Assembly (NCBI GenBank): GCA_003344405.1 | Contig: NOWV01000288.1 | Location: 1 to 64,000, forward strand | DNA length: 64,000 nt | Direction of reading: 5' to 3' | Source of the DNA: Trichoplax sp. H2 | Taxonomy: Eukaryota; Placozoa; Uniplacotomia; Trichoplacea | Part shown: in pieces, positions 24,151 to 35,860 of the stretch | How positions within the stretch are numbered: position 1 is the stretch's first letter | Layout: the number at the start of each line of letters is the position of its first letter | Made by a program: the position numbers and the translations under genes | Notes under the pieces: generated by a model | Seen by the model: the letters and a program-made list of their open reading frames with translations, nothing else | Databases searched by the model: none | Told to the model about the DNA's origin: nothing

Positions 24151-24959
24151 TATTAAAAGCTAAATTTATTCAAGACGATGGTACAACCTTATAAAAACTG
24201 ATCTATCAACCAATCCCCTCTGCTATACGAGTCCATTGATGCAGCCAATACTATAAAATCAATCATGAAACTCTCAGGCTTATAATAGTGAACGTAAAGT
24301 AAGTATGTATCTGCATAGATAAACGATATCACGAAATTGATAAAAATTCTTCAAGTATTATTTTAATTTAGAATGAAACCAATGATTTCTAATATCAGAC
24401 TATCATGCTATTTTTCCATATTTGTATCTTAGTTATATATTTCGCTGCACTGCAGAGCTATGCTACATTCGGGAGCAAATAATTATCTACGCTAACATTT
24501 ATGTAATTATACACTTGTGATAGTATATCGACAATATCCTTGTTTGAATAGTCTGTATTAAAATGTGATATGATATCTGGACACTAATTAACGAACCTAA
24601 TATCAAAAGAGTCTAGTAAGAATTTCTTCTTACCTAACAAGTCTTACTATATGGTAGTCACTATAATATAGAAAGGTAATTTGTAACACATTAGCAAAAT
24701 TTTATCTCATCTTTCTATTACTTAACTGCATTAGCAATACATCTTAAACAAATACGTGTTAACCGCTTTTATTTTTACCTTTGGCACAATTAATAAATAA
24801 AACTATCGAATTCCTGTAGTTGAGCTTATTGTAATTGGCCTTTTTAAGATTAGCGTTCAAGTACATAATTGAATGCACTCTAAATTTCGTACGAATATTA
24901 GTGATCATGATTCTTATAAATTTTTATTAATAAATACTAGTTGGCAACTATTCGCAAAG

Positions 24960-26240
24960 AATTTTGACGCAAACACCGAAATGTAACGTTCTTAATATTA
25001 TTTCAATGAATAAAGCACCTTACTACTAGTGTTCCACATACTATGATAAAACAGGTACTTGTAATGTAACTGTAGTAAATAGATCTTTATATTTATAACT
25101 GCGTAGTAACTTTTACTGATTCTATTCTCGTGTTTAAATGCTTTACTTTCGTAGCTTGGCATTAATGATTGATTCTCCCTGGGTAATCTTCACTGAGTTG
25201 ATGTGGTTATACGGATATTCAATTAGTAATTATTCGATGTAACCAGTGACAGAGAAGTGATGATAAGTACTACAAGTTCAAATTCTGTTGGCCGTTGTTT
25301 TAACCAAGTTTTGGGATATTCATGATTGATAAAGTTAATAATCGATCTAGCGAAAGCTCGTTCAATTAGAAAACATGTCGGAAAATGTTTGTGTCGCTAT
25401 GGTTATTATAAATCACCACATCAACGTAAACAAATCAAAAATCGAAACATCAAAATGTAACGTTTTTAATATTATTTTAATAGCACACCTTATTACTGTT
25501 ATAATTCAAATGCCTGCATTGTTACTGTGGTAAACAGATCTCTATATTTAAATTCCGTGGTAATTTTTACAGATTCTGTTAATGCGTTAAGATGCTTTAC
25601 TTTCGTAGTTTTACATATAAAGTCTGATTCTCCTTACATAATATTCATTCAGTTAATATAGTTACACGAATATTTGCTAGTAAGAATCAGATGTGATTAA
25701 TAGTGTTTATCGTGTATAATTTCATTTTAAGGTACTTTGTTTTTTCATTAATCGATGTAAAGATAGAAGTTGCTAAAGATTATGAAACTACGGTACAATG
25801 CCTGATCCTAGCTGTGTCTGCTTATAGCAATCGTTACTCAGTACTGGAAATAGACGCGAAAAATTAAATTATATGTAGAGGCAAAGTGGGTATTGGTATA
25901 CCAATATTTGCGGTGGATAAATAACACAGTGTCACGAATTTTACGAGATTTTTTGTAGCACGTTCGTCTTTAACAAGTAGGAAGGTTTAAAAGACATTTA
26001 TGCTTAGAATCAGAGAAGTACAGGCAAGCGTTTAAAGATTCTAATTTTGTCGGCCACTTTTATAGTTAAGTATTCAAGCATGATACATATAGTTTCTAAT
26101 GGATCCAGCGTAAGCCGGTGCAATTGGAAAACATGTGGGAGAACTGTTACCTCGTTAGGGCTATTATAGACCATTCTGTCAAAGTGAGCAAATCAAAAAT
26201 CTGTTTAAGATTTCAATTTGGATCTTTTCAATTGCTATTT
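24960..26240. repeat. Diverged tandem repeat, unit about 480 bases
   Basis: The order at 24970-25445 (ATGTAACGTTCTTAATATTATTT ... CTTTACTTTCGTAG ... ATTCTCCCTGGGTAA ... AAACATGTCGG ... AAATCAAAAATC) returns at 25450-25700 and 26010-26220. The second copy is interrupted by about 310 bases. Similarity is clear but heavily mutated. No coding frame is shared, so it is a decayed non-coding or mobile repeat. Confidence 0.7.
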
Positions 26241-26424
26241 GATACACCTTTGCCTTGTTAATTAGTTATGATGTCTTTGGATAAATTAATTTATTCATTT
26301 AAAATCGTCTTCTTTCAGAAATCACTGGCTAATGGTGATTCTGGCTCTGATTTTCTTTTTTGTCAATAATTTCGGTTGAGGTATAATCTAAACCTTTTCT
26401 AATTGCATCAGAAGAAATAACCAA

Positions 26425-27705
26425 TTAAATTTCAGAATGCAAGAGCTGTAAAGGAGCATTTGAATTTTGAGGATATAACCCAGTAGCTTTAAAGCCATTA
26501 ATCAAAAAATTGGCCATATCTGGGTTTAATTGGTTCCATAAGTCGTTCAACAACTTGGGAAAGTGAACCATGATTGTGCTATTTCCCTGATGCGTTTCTT
26601 TCAGATATTTAGACAATATAGCTTTCCATGCTGTTTCGCATGATTTAAAAATATGATCTAGGGGCTGCATTAGATTAAATGCCTTCCTGGACAGACATGC
26701 AAAGCATACACTATTTTGTCGAGCCAACTGGACTAGGTGTGGTGAGAAATGACTGCTAATGCTATCACCAATAACAAGCTTTTTCCCAGGACGATCCTTA
26801 GTGTATGCTAGTAGAATACATTCAAACCACTGCTGGAAAGTGTTCATGTTAAACCAGCCTAATTCAGTGTTTGAATAGATAGTGCCTAGTGGTCCACCAA
26901 GTGTCCATGAAGGACATAAATGGGGGGACTTATAACAAACGAAAGGTGGTAGCCATTCTCCAGTCGCTGATCCACAAATCATTACTGATACATGGGTGCT
27001 ATTTTTAATATGGTCCTTAACTAACTCAATTTTACGTGTACCTCTATAATAGATGACTTCTCTCATATTCGGGTCAATTGGGATAATGATTTCGCCAAAA
27101 TTGAATAAGTTTTCACGTTCAATATCGCCCACCGCTTCCAGCCTCAGATAAAAATCTGATATATACTCGCATTCCTTATCGATGGCAAGTTTAATCGCTT
27201 TCATTTTCCTTGTAGGTCTACTCGGTAAGGTGTTCTTTGCTTGTCTATTCCGTAAGTTATTCCTTGTCATAAATGAAGTAACGAAGTCTCGGCCTGGATA
27301 ATTGTTTCGAAAACGCTCAACAGTTTTTCCGTTCATATCAAGATAATTTTTAATTATTTTTCGAATTTCAAAATAGTCCAACTCGTAACCCCAGGATAAT
27401 ATTTGACTAAATGTATCCGAGATTACATTTTGCTCAGCACGAGTTAGTTCTGATGGTCTACCGACTCTCCTTTTATTGCCTTTCATATGATCTCGAATCG
27501 TACTTGCCGGTATATTATAGGCTCTTGAAGCTTTAGCTATAGGCATGCCAAATTTAATTGCTGTTAAAGCTTTTTGTAGCTGGTCTGTGGTATAGCGTCT
27601 GTTATGTTTAACTATTACAACTGGTTTAGACCGCGAAATCTCTATACTTTCTTTACGAATCAAAGCTTCATTATTTAGCTGTAAATATAAGAAAATGTTG
27701 TTTGG
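26425..27705 (-). CDS. Pogo/CENP-B-like DDE transposase, catalytic Asp lost
   Basis: A single open frame of about 412-427 codons. From the N end: a psq/pogo helix-turn-helix (YTTDQLQKALTAIKFG...KASRAYNIPASTIRDH), a GRPSELT linker, a second CENP-B-type DNA-binding region to about residue 135, and a DDE_1-type domain from about 175. Family members use three acids. Here the first site reads FNFGEII where relatives have N-x-D-E-T, so Asp is replaced by Gly. The second (GDSISSH) and third (MQPLDHIF) Asp are present. There is no ATG before the helix-turn-helix. The frame is open back to 27705, and a good splice acceptor (TTTACAG, ending at 27679) lies just upstream, so an upstream exon may exist. 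The rest of the frame is uninterrupted. It is either a recently dead transposon or a host-adopted DNA-binding protein. I saw no terminal inverted repeats. Confidence 0.8.
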   Translation of the reverse strand, partial: PNNIFLYLQLNNEALIRKESIEISRSKPVVIVKHNRRYTTDQLQKALTAIKFGMPIAKASRAYNIPASTIRDHMKGNKRRVGRPSELTRAEQNVISDTFSQILSWGYELDYFEIRKIIKNYLDMNGKTVERFRNNYPGRDFVTSFMTRNNLRNRQAKNTLPSRPTRKMKAIKLAIDKECEYISDFYLRLEAVGDIERENLFNFGEIIIPIDPNMREVIYYRGTRKIELVKDHIKNSTHVSVMICGSATGEWLPPFVCYKSPHLCPSWTLGGPLGTIYSNTELGWFNMNTFQQWFECILLAYTKDRPGKKLVIGDSISSHFSPHLVQLARQNSVCFACLSRKAFNLMQPLDHIFKSCETAWKAILSKYLKETHQGNSTIMVHFPKLLNDLWNQLNPDMANFLINGFKATGLYPQNSNAPLQLLHSEI

Positions 27706-30640
27706 TTAGCAATACATCACCTATCGCAAATTCAACACTTGCTTCATTTATGCAGATTATCTGAAATATTAAATGCGGATGTAGAAGAAAAGTCAGTATG
27801 TGTAGTAGTTCAGACATGATAGTATGTTGTAGATGATAATATATTAATCGTTTAAGATTTCTATTGCAATAAAGATAAGAAAAAATATGCGATTAAACTT
27901 GAAGTCCGATGATAGTGTTAAGCTTAGTAAGACGTTTTTTAACAAAGAGAATTTGATCTTAGAGTCAAAAAGCAAAATTACGTTATTGCGATTTCTCCTG
28001 GGTGAGTGGTAGCTCAGTAATTGACTAACCTTCTTCAAACTGGTTGTGTTAGAATTTTGAATCATTTTTCCAGGCTCGAAATAGGCCCTTGTGGCCTCTA
28101 TCTTAATGAATAGGTTGTGATGCAGATCGATCCTTTAGAGCTGCCAAAGTAATAGCTTTATAGCAAGCTGTGAGTGCAAAGCATTAATAACATTATATTC
28201 AGAAACTTTCGAAGTACAGTTACAATTTAGATTTTTTGTCGTAAATATTGGATGCATGGATTATATGGCAATTAGTGCTAACTGATTTCGACTGTGTGCT
28301 ATGTGAAGGAAATGGTAGACAGTAAGAAAACCCTTGTTAGGCGAATAGGGTTTAATGTTTAGTTTATCGGATTCAGTAAATATATTTAACAATGTTACGT
28401 GTTGCATGATGAACTTAACGCATTAGTGATATGGTTCAGTCTTGGAGTTTAAGTTTAACCTTAAGCTATAGAATCTAATATTTGCCAATCAAATCTAAAA
28501 ATTGTAGCTTAGCTTATGAAAAATTTGTTCCTGGATGGTCGAGCATTAAAATTTATGCTCATTTAAACATGCTATATGGCTTACCCTGAAATAAAGATAT
28601 TGTAGATTGGTCAATTGCTCACTTGAGATACTGAAGCACACCCTTCTAATCTTACCTTCTTATGCAGCCGTTTTAGAGATTTTCTCTAACAACTATTCTG
28701 TGCGTTCTTTCGTCTAGCTAATAGATAAATCAGACCTTTCAATGATGCAAATTGCATACATAGCGTAAGCAAAAATACACAGTATGTAGGGAAGGACTAA
28801 GTTATTGTAACTTTAGAGGGCCTACGATTTCAGCTCTTACAAATACATTATAAGGTCATATGCCGACAGGGAGTTTTGTGTGTTACAGAGGGAATGGAGA
28901 AACTTTCCCCTTTACTCTACGAATACGTTTCCTGAGATCTACATAATTGTATATGGCTCATCAACGGTAGTGGTAGCAGAATAATATATGAAGAAAAGTA
29001 TATCGCATTTGCAGGATCGACAGATCAGAATTTACTGTATGTAACGGAATCCTTAAGCTTTGATGAAGGTTGGAAAACTGTATAATTAGTAGATTAGATG
29101 GTACTGACTTTTACGAAACTGTTTTGTTCATAAAATAAGATGGATAAGGAATGTAATTTATATCAGATATTGGTTGATACCATACCATGACTAAGCATGC
29201 TATTTTTACTCCGAGAAGCTGCTAATATGAAATCAATTGCATTAACTTTATTATGTAATCTTTATAGGTGAAATTTTAGCTTTTAGGTAATAAAATAAAA
29301 AGAATGATTTTAATTTACAGTACAGTATATAGCACAGTTTGACGAAGAATTGATTTTGGGTCTAAAAGCTTACCAACTTAGACTCTACCATGACTGCAGA
29401 AATGATTTAACCTTCGTTATACAAATATGCTCAGTAGGGATTTATATTGAGCAAAAGCCACATTTGCTATATCAATTTCTTCCTAGCATTGCAGTTTACT
29501 TGCATTTGGCGTATACTGTATCTTACTGTTAGATAAATGTTTGTACTAAGATTTGCTTTTAAGTACAATTGAAGAAGTAATATATAGTAAAATTGTTGGG
29601 ATTCAATCTCAGGCTATTAACTGCTGTTCAAGAAATGATTGAGCAGTTGAAATAATTGGTTAAGGTAGCCTAAGTGTAGTGTTCTACTAAACTGCGGGGA
29701 AGTTTTGATAGGAGGTGCGTCTGTTCTAATTCTGAGTTTAGTGCGAAGATTTTGCAGTGTTGTTAACGTATAAGATAAGAGGCATAACCAGACTATTTAA
29801 TAATTAATTCTGGGAAGTTATATCGAAGAGCTGTAATAAAATCGAAGGTAGAATTATATTTGTCCATTTTCTTTATAATAAAAATATCGTTAATGTACAG
29901 TACATGAGACTGCACTGTTTACTTCAATAGTAATATTTCTGTAAAAATCAATATTTTCCGGAAATACTATTAGATAAGTTCTAGTGCCAGATATACTTTA
30001 AACCAGTAAAATGATTTGTTCAGTTATTCAGGAAATGAAATTATCTGAAAATATCGACCTGGAAGCTCCATATTAACATAGTTTAATAATTTATTAACTT
30101 GGAATATAAAAGTTTATAGCTTCATGCGAAAACATGAAAGTTTTAAATGATCAGAAATAAGAATAAAAAGAAGCTATTTACGAATTGTTTAGGAACAATT
30201 CACTGCAATTATACTGAAATTTATGTGACTGTAAGAAGTAACTACTTTGATGCTAATGATTTTTTATCCTCAAAAATTAAGATCGCCTTAAAGCAGCGAT
30301 AGTAATGCAAAAATGATAAATCTTTCAACATTAATTAATTGCATAAATCATACATATTCTAAAGGTCTCTTATGCGATTTTTCGTGGATTTTCGGCTAAA
30401 ATTAATACGCATTTTGTGAATATCAACCTCATATTAATGACGAAATACGGTTGTAATTTTTCTTCTGAACATTGTTATATCCTAAGTTAAACAAATCATA
30501 TAACAGCCAACATAAATAAAACTAATGTAATGTAGTTTATTGTAACTAATCGCAAATCTGTAGTTATAATAATTTAGATATATTCTATCTGTCTGATTAT
30601 AAAAGTTTTATTAGTAAAGGTAGTTTAAGATATAGGCTTG
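27706..30640. other. Intergenic, no supported gene
   Basis: It holds the second copy of a diverged block (about 29100-29400, matching 23230-23480) and short open frames at 27844-28065 and 29350-29532 with no recognisable family. The last exon of the scramblase-like gene upstream probably falls in 30400-30600. Confidence 0.5.
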
Positions 30641-33160
30641 ACTTACTGTAAATAAAACCAAACTAAGGAGTGCTGCCTTCAAGTTTATGTCCAAATCGAC
30701 CGAAACTAGAGTATAAGTTACATATAGGCAATGAGTTAAAAAATCAGGTATCATGATAAATGCACGCTTTGAATTAATTGAGTTTATATCGTTAGTATAA
30801 AGGCTTTTAACTCAAATCTAGCTGTAAAACTAGGGTAGCATATATTATCTCGAACTAAGTAATATTTTAGATATATAGAAATTATTCAATTACCGTGTGT
30901 ATCAAAAAAATCTTGGTAGGCATCGCCATTCTTACCAGACCAGTGCTTAACTAACTGACCAATCGACTGATCTTTATTCGCCAACTGAATCTATTATAAT
31001 TGTCAAATAGTAATAGAAAATTTATTATTTAATTACTAGATTTCATGATTACGGTATAGCGTATTATGGTCTGTTAATACGACAATATTCGGATTTCGTT
31101 ATTAAAAATTAAGTAGCCATTAGGCCTTGGCTTTAAGTTTTATAGCGAAATGCAGAGGAAAATAAAATAAATTAAAGCAGTGTAAAGTATAACACATCTC
31201 TACTGTATAGATTGCTTACTAAATATCACAAGTCATATTGATGCAAAATGAACTATGCAATCGGATTATATTCGTTAAGAACAAGATATAAATTGCATCA
31301 TTACTCAAAGGGAAGGGTCTTCAAAATAGAACAGCCTAATAATACTACTGCTTCAAGCCCTTGAATTCACGAGCTAGTTTTACTATACTTTATTATTTAA
31401 CTAATTGTGTAATTCATAATTATTGATCCTTCAGGCATATTTTGCTTTAACTGGATATTACATTCTATTGCTGCTTGAAATGTCAATCCTGTTAAAGAAT
31501 GCTCACTTTTATTTAGCTGCCTATGAATTGAAAACCAGCCTTTCGCAATAAATTTAAGCATTTAACGAAAATTACTTGTAGATACTCATTTCAGCTTGGA
31601 AATTGGCCTAGCAAGGTTGAGAATTATTATATATGTCGCGTGAAATGAAAAATACTTTTGCAATTGTAGTAACTCATCAGAATGCTATTTGGAAACTGTA
31701 TTACTTTCTTACTATCTTGATTTTTCTTACTTTTGAATTTACTAATTCGCTTGATTCGGTTATTTAGTATTTACTTTAATTTAATACCTCAAATATGAAG
31801 TCTCTGGGATCTTTCAGTCCATTACGAATATCATTATTTCCTTGAATCATCAGCTGTGTGTAACCAGCATTATCCATAATTTCAAAACAAGGACACGCCA
31901 TCGAAGCGCTAAAATGGAAAATAACGTTATAAATTAATTATGGATAAGATGCAAACTACAAAGTTGGTACATGAGTTGTATTAAATAACAGTAGCAATAA
32001 TGAAGCTAATGCAAAGTTGAAATGTTGCTTTCGGATGAAAAATTAAACGATATCTTACCGTGCTCGAATAAATGGCGATAAAAGACAACAAGTAAAGTGA
32101 AATTAAAAAAGCTAATAAACAGCCTAGATAAGTTATTATAAGTTGCTATGTAGAATTAAATTACGTTTGCTTAATTGTAGCTAAGTGTTTGCCGGGCGGT
32201 GATTCGACCTTGATTTCATTTAAGTAACCCGGCATGCGACAACAACAGCAACATTTACATTGATCTGACCAAGAAAAGTGGATAATTTCTGCTTCAATTA
32301 CATCATAAATTCTCCCTTCATGCAAATGGCTTGGACTATTACAGCGAGCGACAAAGTCTTCAACTGAAATGTGAAGGGATAAATATTTAAGCTCCAGTTA
32401 TTTTTATAACTTTTTTGCTATGATGTAATAATGCTTTCATTTAAACGGTTTTTAATTACATTAATTAGCTAAATTAAATATAGTGTAATAATTTAACTGT
32501 AGTATTTTTATCTTTTACCTACACCAGCCATGTATACCGCTTGTCCGGATGGATTCTTAACCGAGAATTTATGAGCCACGCCAAAATTTCTAGAAACTTA
32601 TGAAAGGGCAAACTTTAGAGTTTTCTAGAATTAAGAATTTTTAACGTAATGCAAGAATCAAATACTGAAGGATGTATACAGTAAGAATTGATCGGCATTG
32701 ATTAATTTAGACCGGATTGATTAAGCTAGTAAGCTCATGCCAAGGGACAAGGATTTAAAATTTATGGTCTTACTTTCCACAGTAATGAACTTATCAATTA
32801 AAATATAATTATCGATTTACACTAACATTCAAATAGCTCGACTTGATAATGAACAAGCCATTGATGAAGTGGCTGCAAATATGACAATCCTGGCGAGCAA
32901 TTACCAATCGTAGCTGCAGGCATAGGCATCCATTCTACATGCTGTGGTCTTTCGCCTGGCTGTTGATTAATGAAAGGTAAAACAGGAGAAAAACCGGGAT
33001 CCGAATTACCAGAAGATAAAGGCAAATTATTTTGCGGTTCTTGAACTATCGCTGCGGCAGCATCATGAAGACTTTGCTCTCGAGCTCTGCCATGGCTGCC
33101 AGTTCTAACTGCTACATCACTAAATCGGCTGTATCCCTTGCTTTCATTCGACTTGAGCAT
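30546..33160 (-). CDS. Divergent phospholipid-scramblase-like protein
   Basis: Six exons are supported: 33160-32827, 32596-32519, 32363-32165, 31908-31788, 30984-30894 and 30705-30647. They give 294 codons and match the exon phases of the canonical gene at 35861-38219. Homologous landmarks: VEWMPMPAATIGNCSPGLSY, HYQVELFE, the SVKNPSGQAVYMA segment, CKCCCCC, IKVESPPG and KHWSG. The membrane-helix exon reads VSVDLDINLKAALLS. The Ca-binding loop of scramblases (DADNFG) is replaced by YQDFFDTHG, and the second Cys cluster by an Asn/Asp-rich stretch. The final exon is unresolved; a 12-base exon at 30557-30546 ending in TAG would fit the frame. The ATG at 33160 is the first in frame, but an upstream exon is possible. 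Probably a paralogue with changed or lost calcium response; a slow pseudogene is the alternative. Confidence 0.68.
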
Positions 33161-35860
33161 CGTTACCAAGCACTCGTCTTCATTAGAATCGATTGCTGTC
33201 TTTCTCAAAATCTTTTTTATTTCTTTTTATTACTCCTATTATGATTATAGTTAAGAATCCCTTTTCATGCACACTACCTATTTGTAACTTTAGTTTATAG
33301 CCTCTCCAGGAAAAGCTCGATGCAATAAAGAGGCTTCACTATCAGGTTCCCTAGATTAATTGGATTAGACTTCTCAACGTCCGCCAGTCTTTTTGTACGT
33401 CATCAACTAATGAGCTAATTAATTATCCCATATGCTGATGTTGATTACCTAATCAAATTCATAATTACCGTTACCGATACGTTTTTAATGATACTGTACG
33501 GCTACTATGCGGCTACGGTAGGGTTGCTACACGAATACTGCAGCGATATTGTGTCGATGCTATAATCAATATTACTCCTGAGTGTAGTGCATAATGTCGG
33601 CCATGAAGAGTTCTATATTGTATGGTGTTTCAATACAGATTCGAAACCGTCTTCGTCGAGACTCTCGATATCTAGATCTTGTTGTAGGAGGTCGAAATTA
33701 GAGTTGATCATTTAGTGAGATGATGAAAGCTGTAGCTAATATAGCTTCCGATCACTGAAAATAGGAGTACAGTATCTGAATGTATTTCTCGTAGAAAATA
33801 GTATTTCTACATTGATGTATAATGATATTGATCGGTGGCAGCTTGTTATAATATCATATTAGACTAAATGTATAAAATCGAAAGAAAATAATCAACAGAT
33901 TGCACAGGTGGAGTTTGGCACAAATATATCAGGAAGCGCATTTCTACTTAATTTGCATAGGTAGTGAAAGTAGTGTCGCTTGGTAGCAGTCTTACAGTGC
34001 GGTAGAAGGTTTTACAGAAATCAGAGAAAAAGAATTCATTGTAAGAAACGGTGTCGTGGAATGGATTTATCTAAGTAATAATATATTGTCTTATTTCAAT
34101 GCTTGAATGATAGCTGTGCATTGCGGCAGTAAATTTTAAAATTGAACTAGAAAAATTGAAAAAGGTCTAGCAAGGCATCGTTACAAGTTTAAACCGTTAC
34201 GTAAGATCGCAGCCAAATAAGGATAATAATATTAATTAGTGCAATCTTGGGGCAACTTTAGAGTACTTTAACTTATTAGCGCTCATTTAAGTAAAAGATA
34301 TCTTTATTTAGAATATGTATTTAAGATTGCTTATGCTAAACTTTAAAAATTTGCCTTAATAAAAATGTATGGTAGAGCTGTCGTAATAAATTTGAGAAAA
34401 TGATTGGAATATTTCAGAGAGTATTTGAAAATACTTTAAATTATATTGAGTAATATAATATGCACGCTATACTGCAGAGTAATCCTAACATAGATCGTAT
34501 TTACGGGCAAGTTTGTAGAATAATACAGGCATCTTTTTTCACTATTTAAATGATTCTTGGCAGATGAATTAATTTATAAAATTTGGTGAAGCCCAACGAT
34601 AAAATTTCTGTATATTAATTTTGAAACTTATTGCACATACATGCTATATGTTGGCAGACTTCATAGTCATTTGTTTTACTAATATCTAAATGTGTACCAT
34701 TCTTGACATGCTCTATGCTCGTATTGTCTTATTGAAGTCATACAAGAAAATTAGCTGCAAGTAAAGAGCGAATATTTCTTACTAATCCCAATAATTACGA
34801 CTCAATGTTTTGATGTCAAAATCTTACAGGTGTTCTACGTTTCAATTTGATATGATCTACACTTAGATTCCCAGCATGATATGGAAAGGTAGCGTTTTTT
34901 AATGAGAAATAGTAAATTGTGGCATATAAATGATTCTACAATTAGAGAATTTTTTAAGGAAAGTAGGTGTTACACCATCTATAATTGTTCAATACTTTAA
35001 GTATACCTCCATGAGCAAATAGAAATATCAGAATTATACAGTAGTAATCCTTACTAGTTGGAAAATGTTAAGCAAAAATTAAAGCTAAATGAATGACAGT
35101 GAAAAATTGACGAAGGACTGCAAGATTTATGGAGAGAAAGAAAGTTTACGCACGATTTAGCAGACGAATAATATATTATTATTTCTAAAGCGCGAAGTTA
35201 CTTGATTATAAAAGTAATGATTTTTCAAAACTGATGTTGATTCTGTTGATTAAAAATAGACAACATATCAGTTTTCTCAAACTTGTACATTAAATTAATA
35301 AACTATCTTAGATTTTAAAAAATATTAATTATGCTACTTTTATTTGCAAAAATACTCTCATTTTCGTAGTTTTTAAATGTTCAATAAGAAGCTTCACCCA
35401 TTAAACTTAATAAAGATGACAATCGCTGCAAATTTAGAATTAATTAAGTTCTTGCTGGTGTAGTTCAATGAAAGCAAAGTCAACTTTCTTTCATCGATAA
35501 ATTTCAATTTCTTATAAATTTTAGCGCTATATGCAACTCTAAAAATATTCTTATAAGTAATAAGCAATTATCTACATTGCCTTGAGATAGTGCTAAAAAT
35601 GTATAGAAATTCGTTTTCTAGCGTTTGACCAGAGGGTCATCGTTCGTTATATTTTACATATACTGTTAAATTTTACTAGCTATGGATATGTTATGATGAG
35701 TAACAATTTTAAGCCTTATAAGAAGCTAACTAAGAATATTCTAAATCAGTAATGTTTGAGTTTCTACATTAGTAATTAATTAGAGATGGCCCAGGTGTAA
35801 TTTCATTTTAAGTGGATCTTATCTGATGATTCTGAAGCGAAATAATTTTATCTACAACTT
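33161..35860. other. Intergenic between the two scramblase genes
   Basis: About 2.7 kb without exons I can support on either strand. It presumably holds the 3' untranslated region of the upstream scramblase gene and the promoter of the downstream one. Confidence 0.5.

Larger units (their letters stand above)
21899..26424. other. Gene-poor stretch with diverged repeats
   Basis: No spliced gene is supported over 4.5 kb. It contains a block at about 23230-23480 that recurs near 29100-29400, an open frame with a histone-fold-like pattern (23914-24150) and a diverged tandem repeat (24960-26240), each listed separately. Confidence 0.6.
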
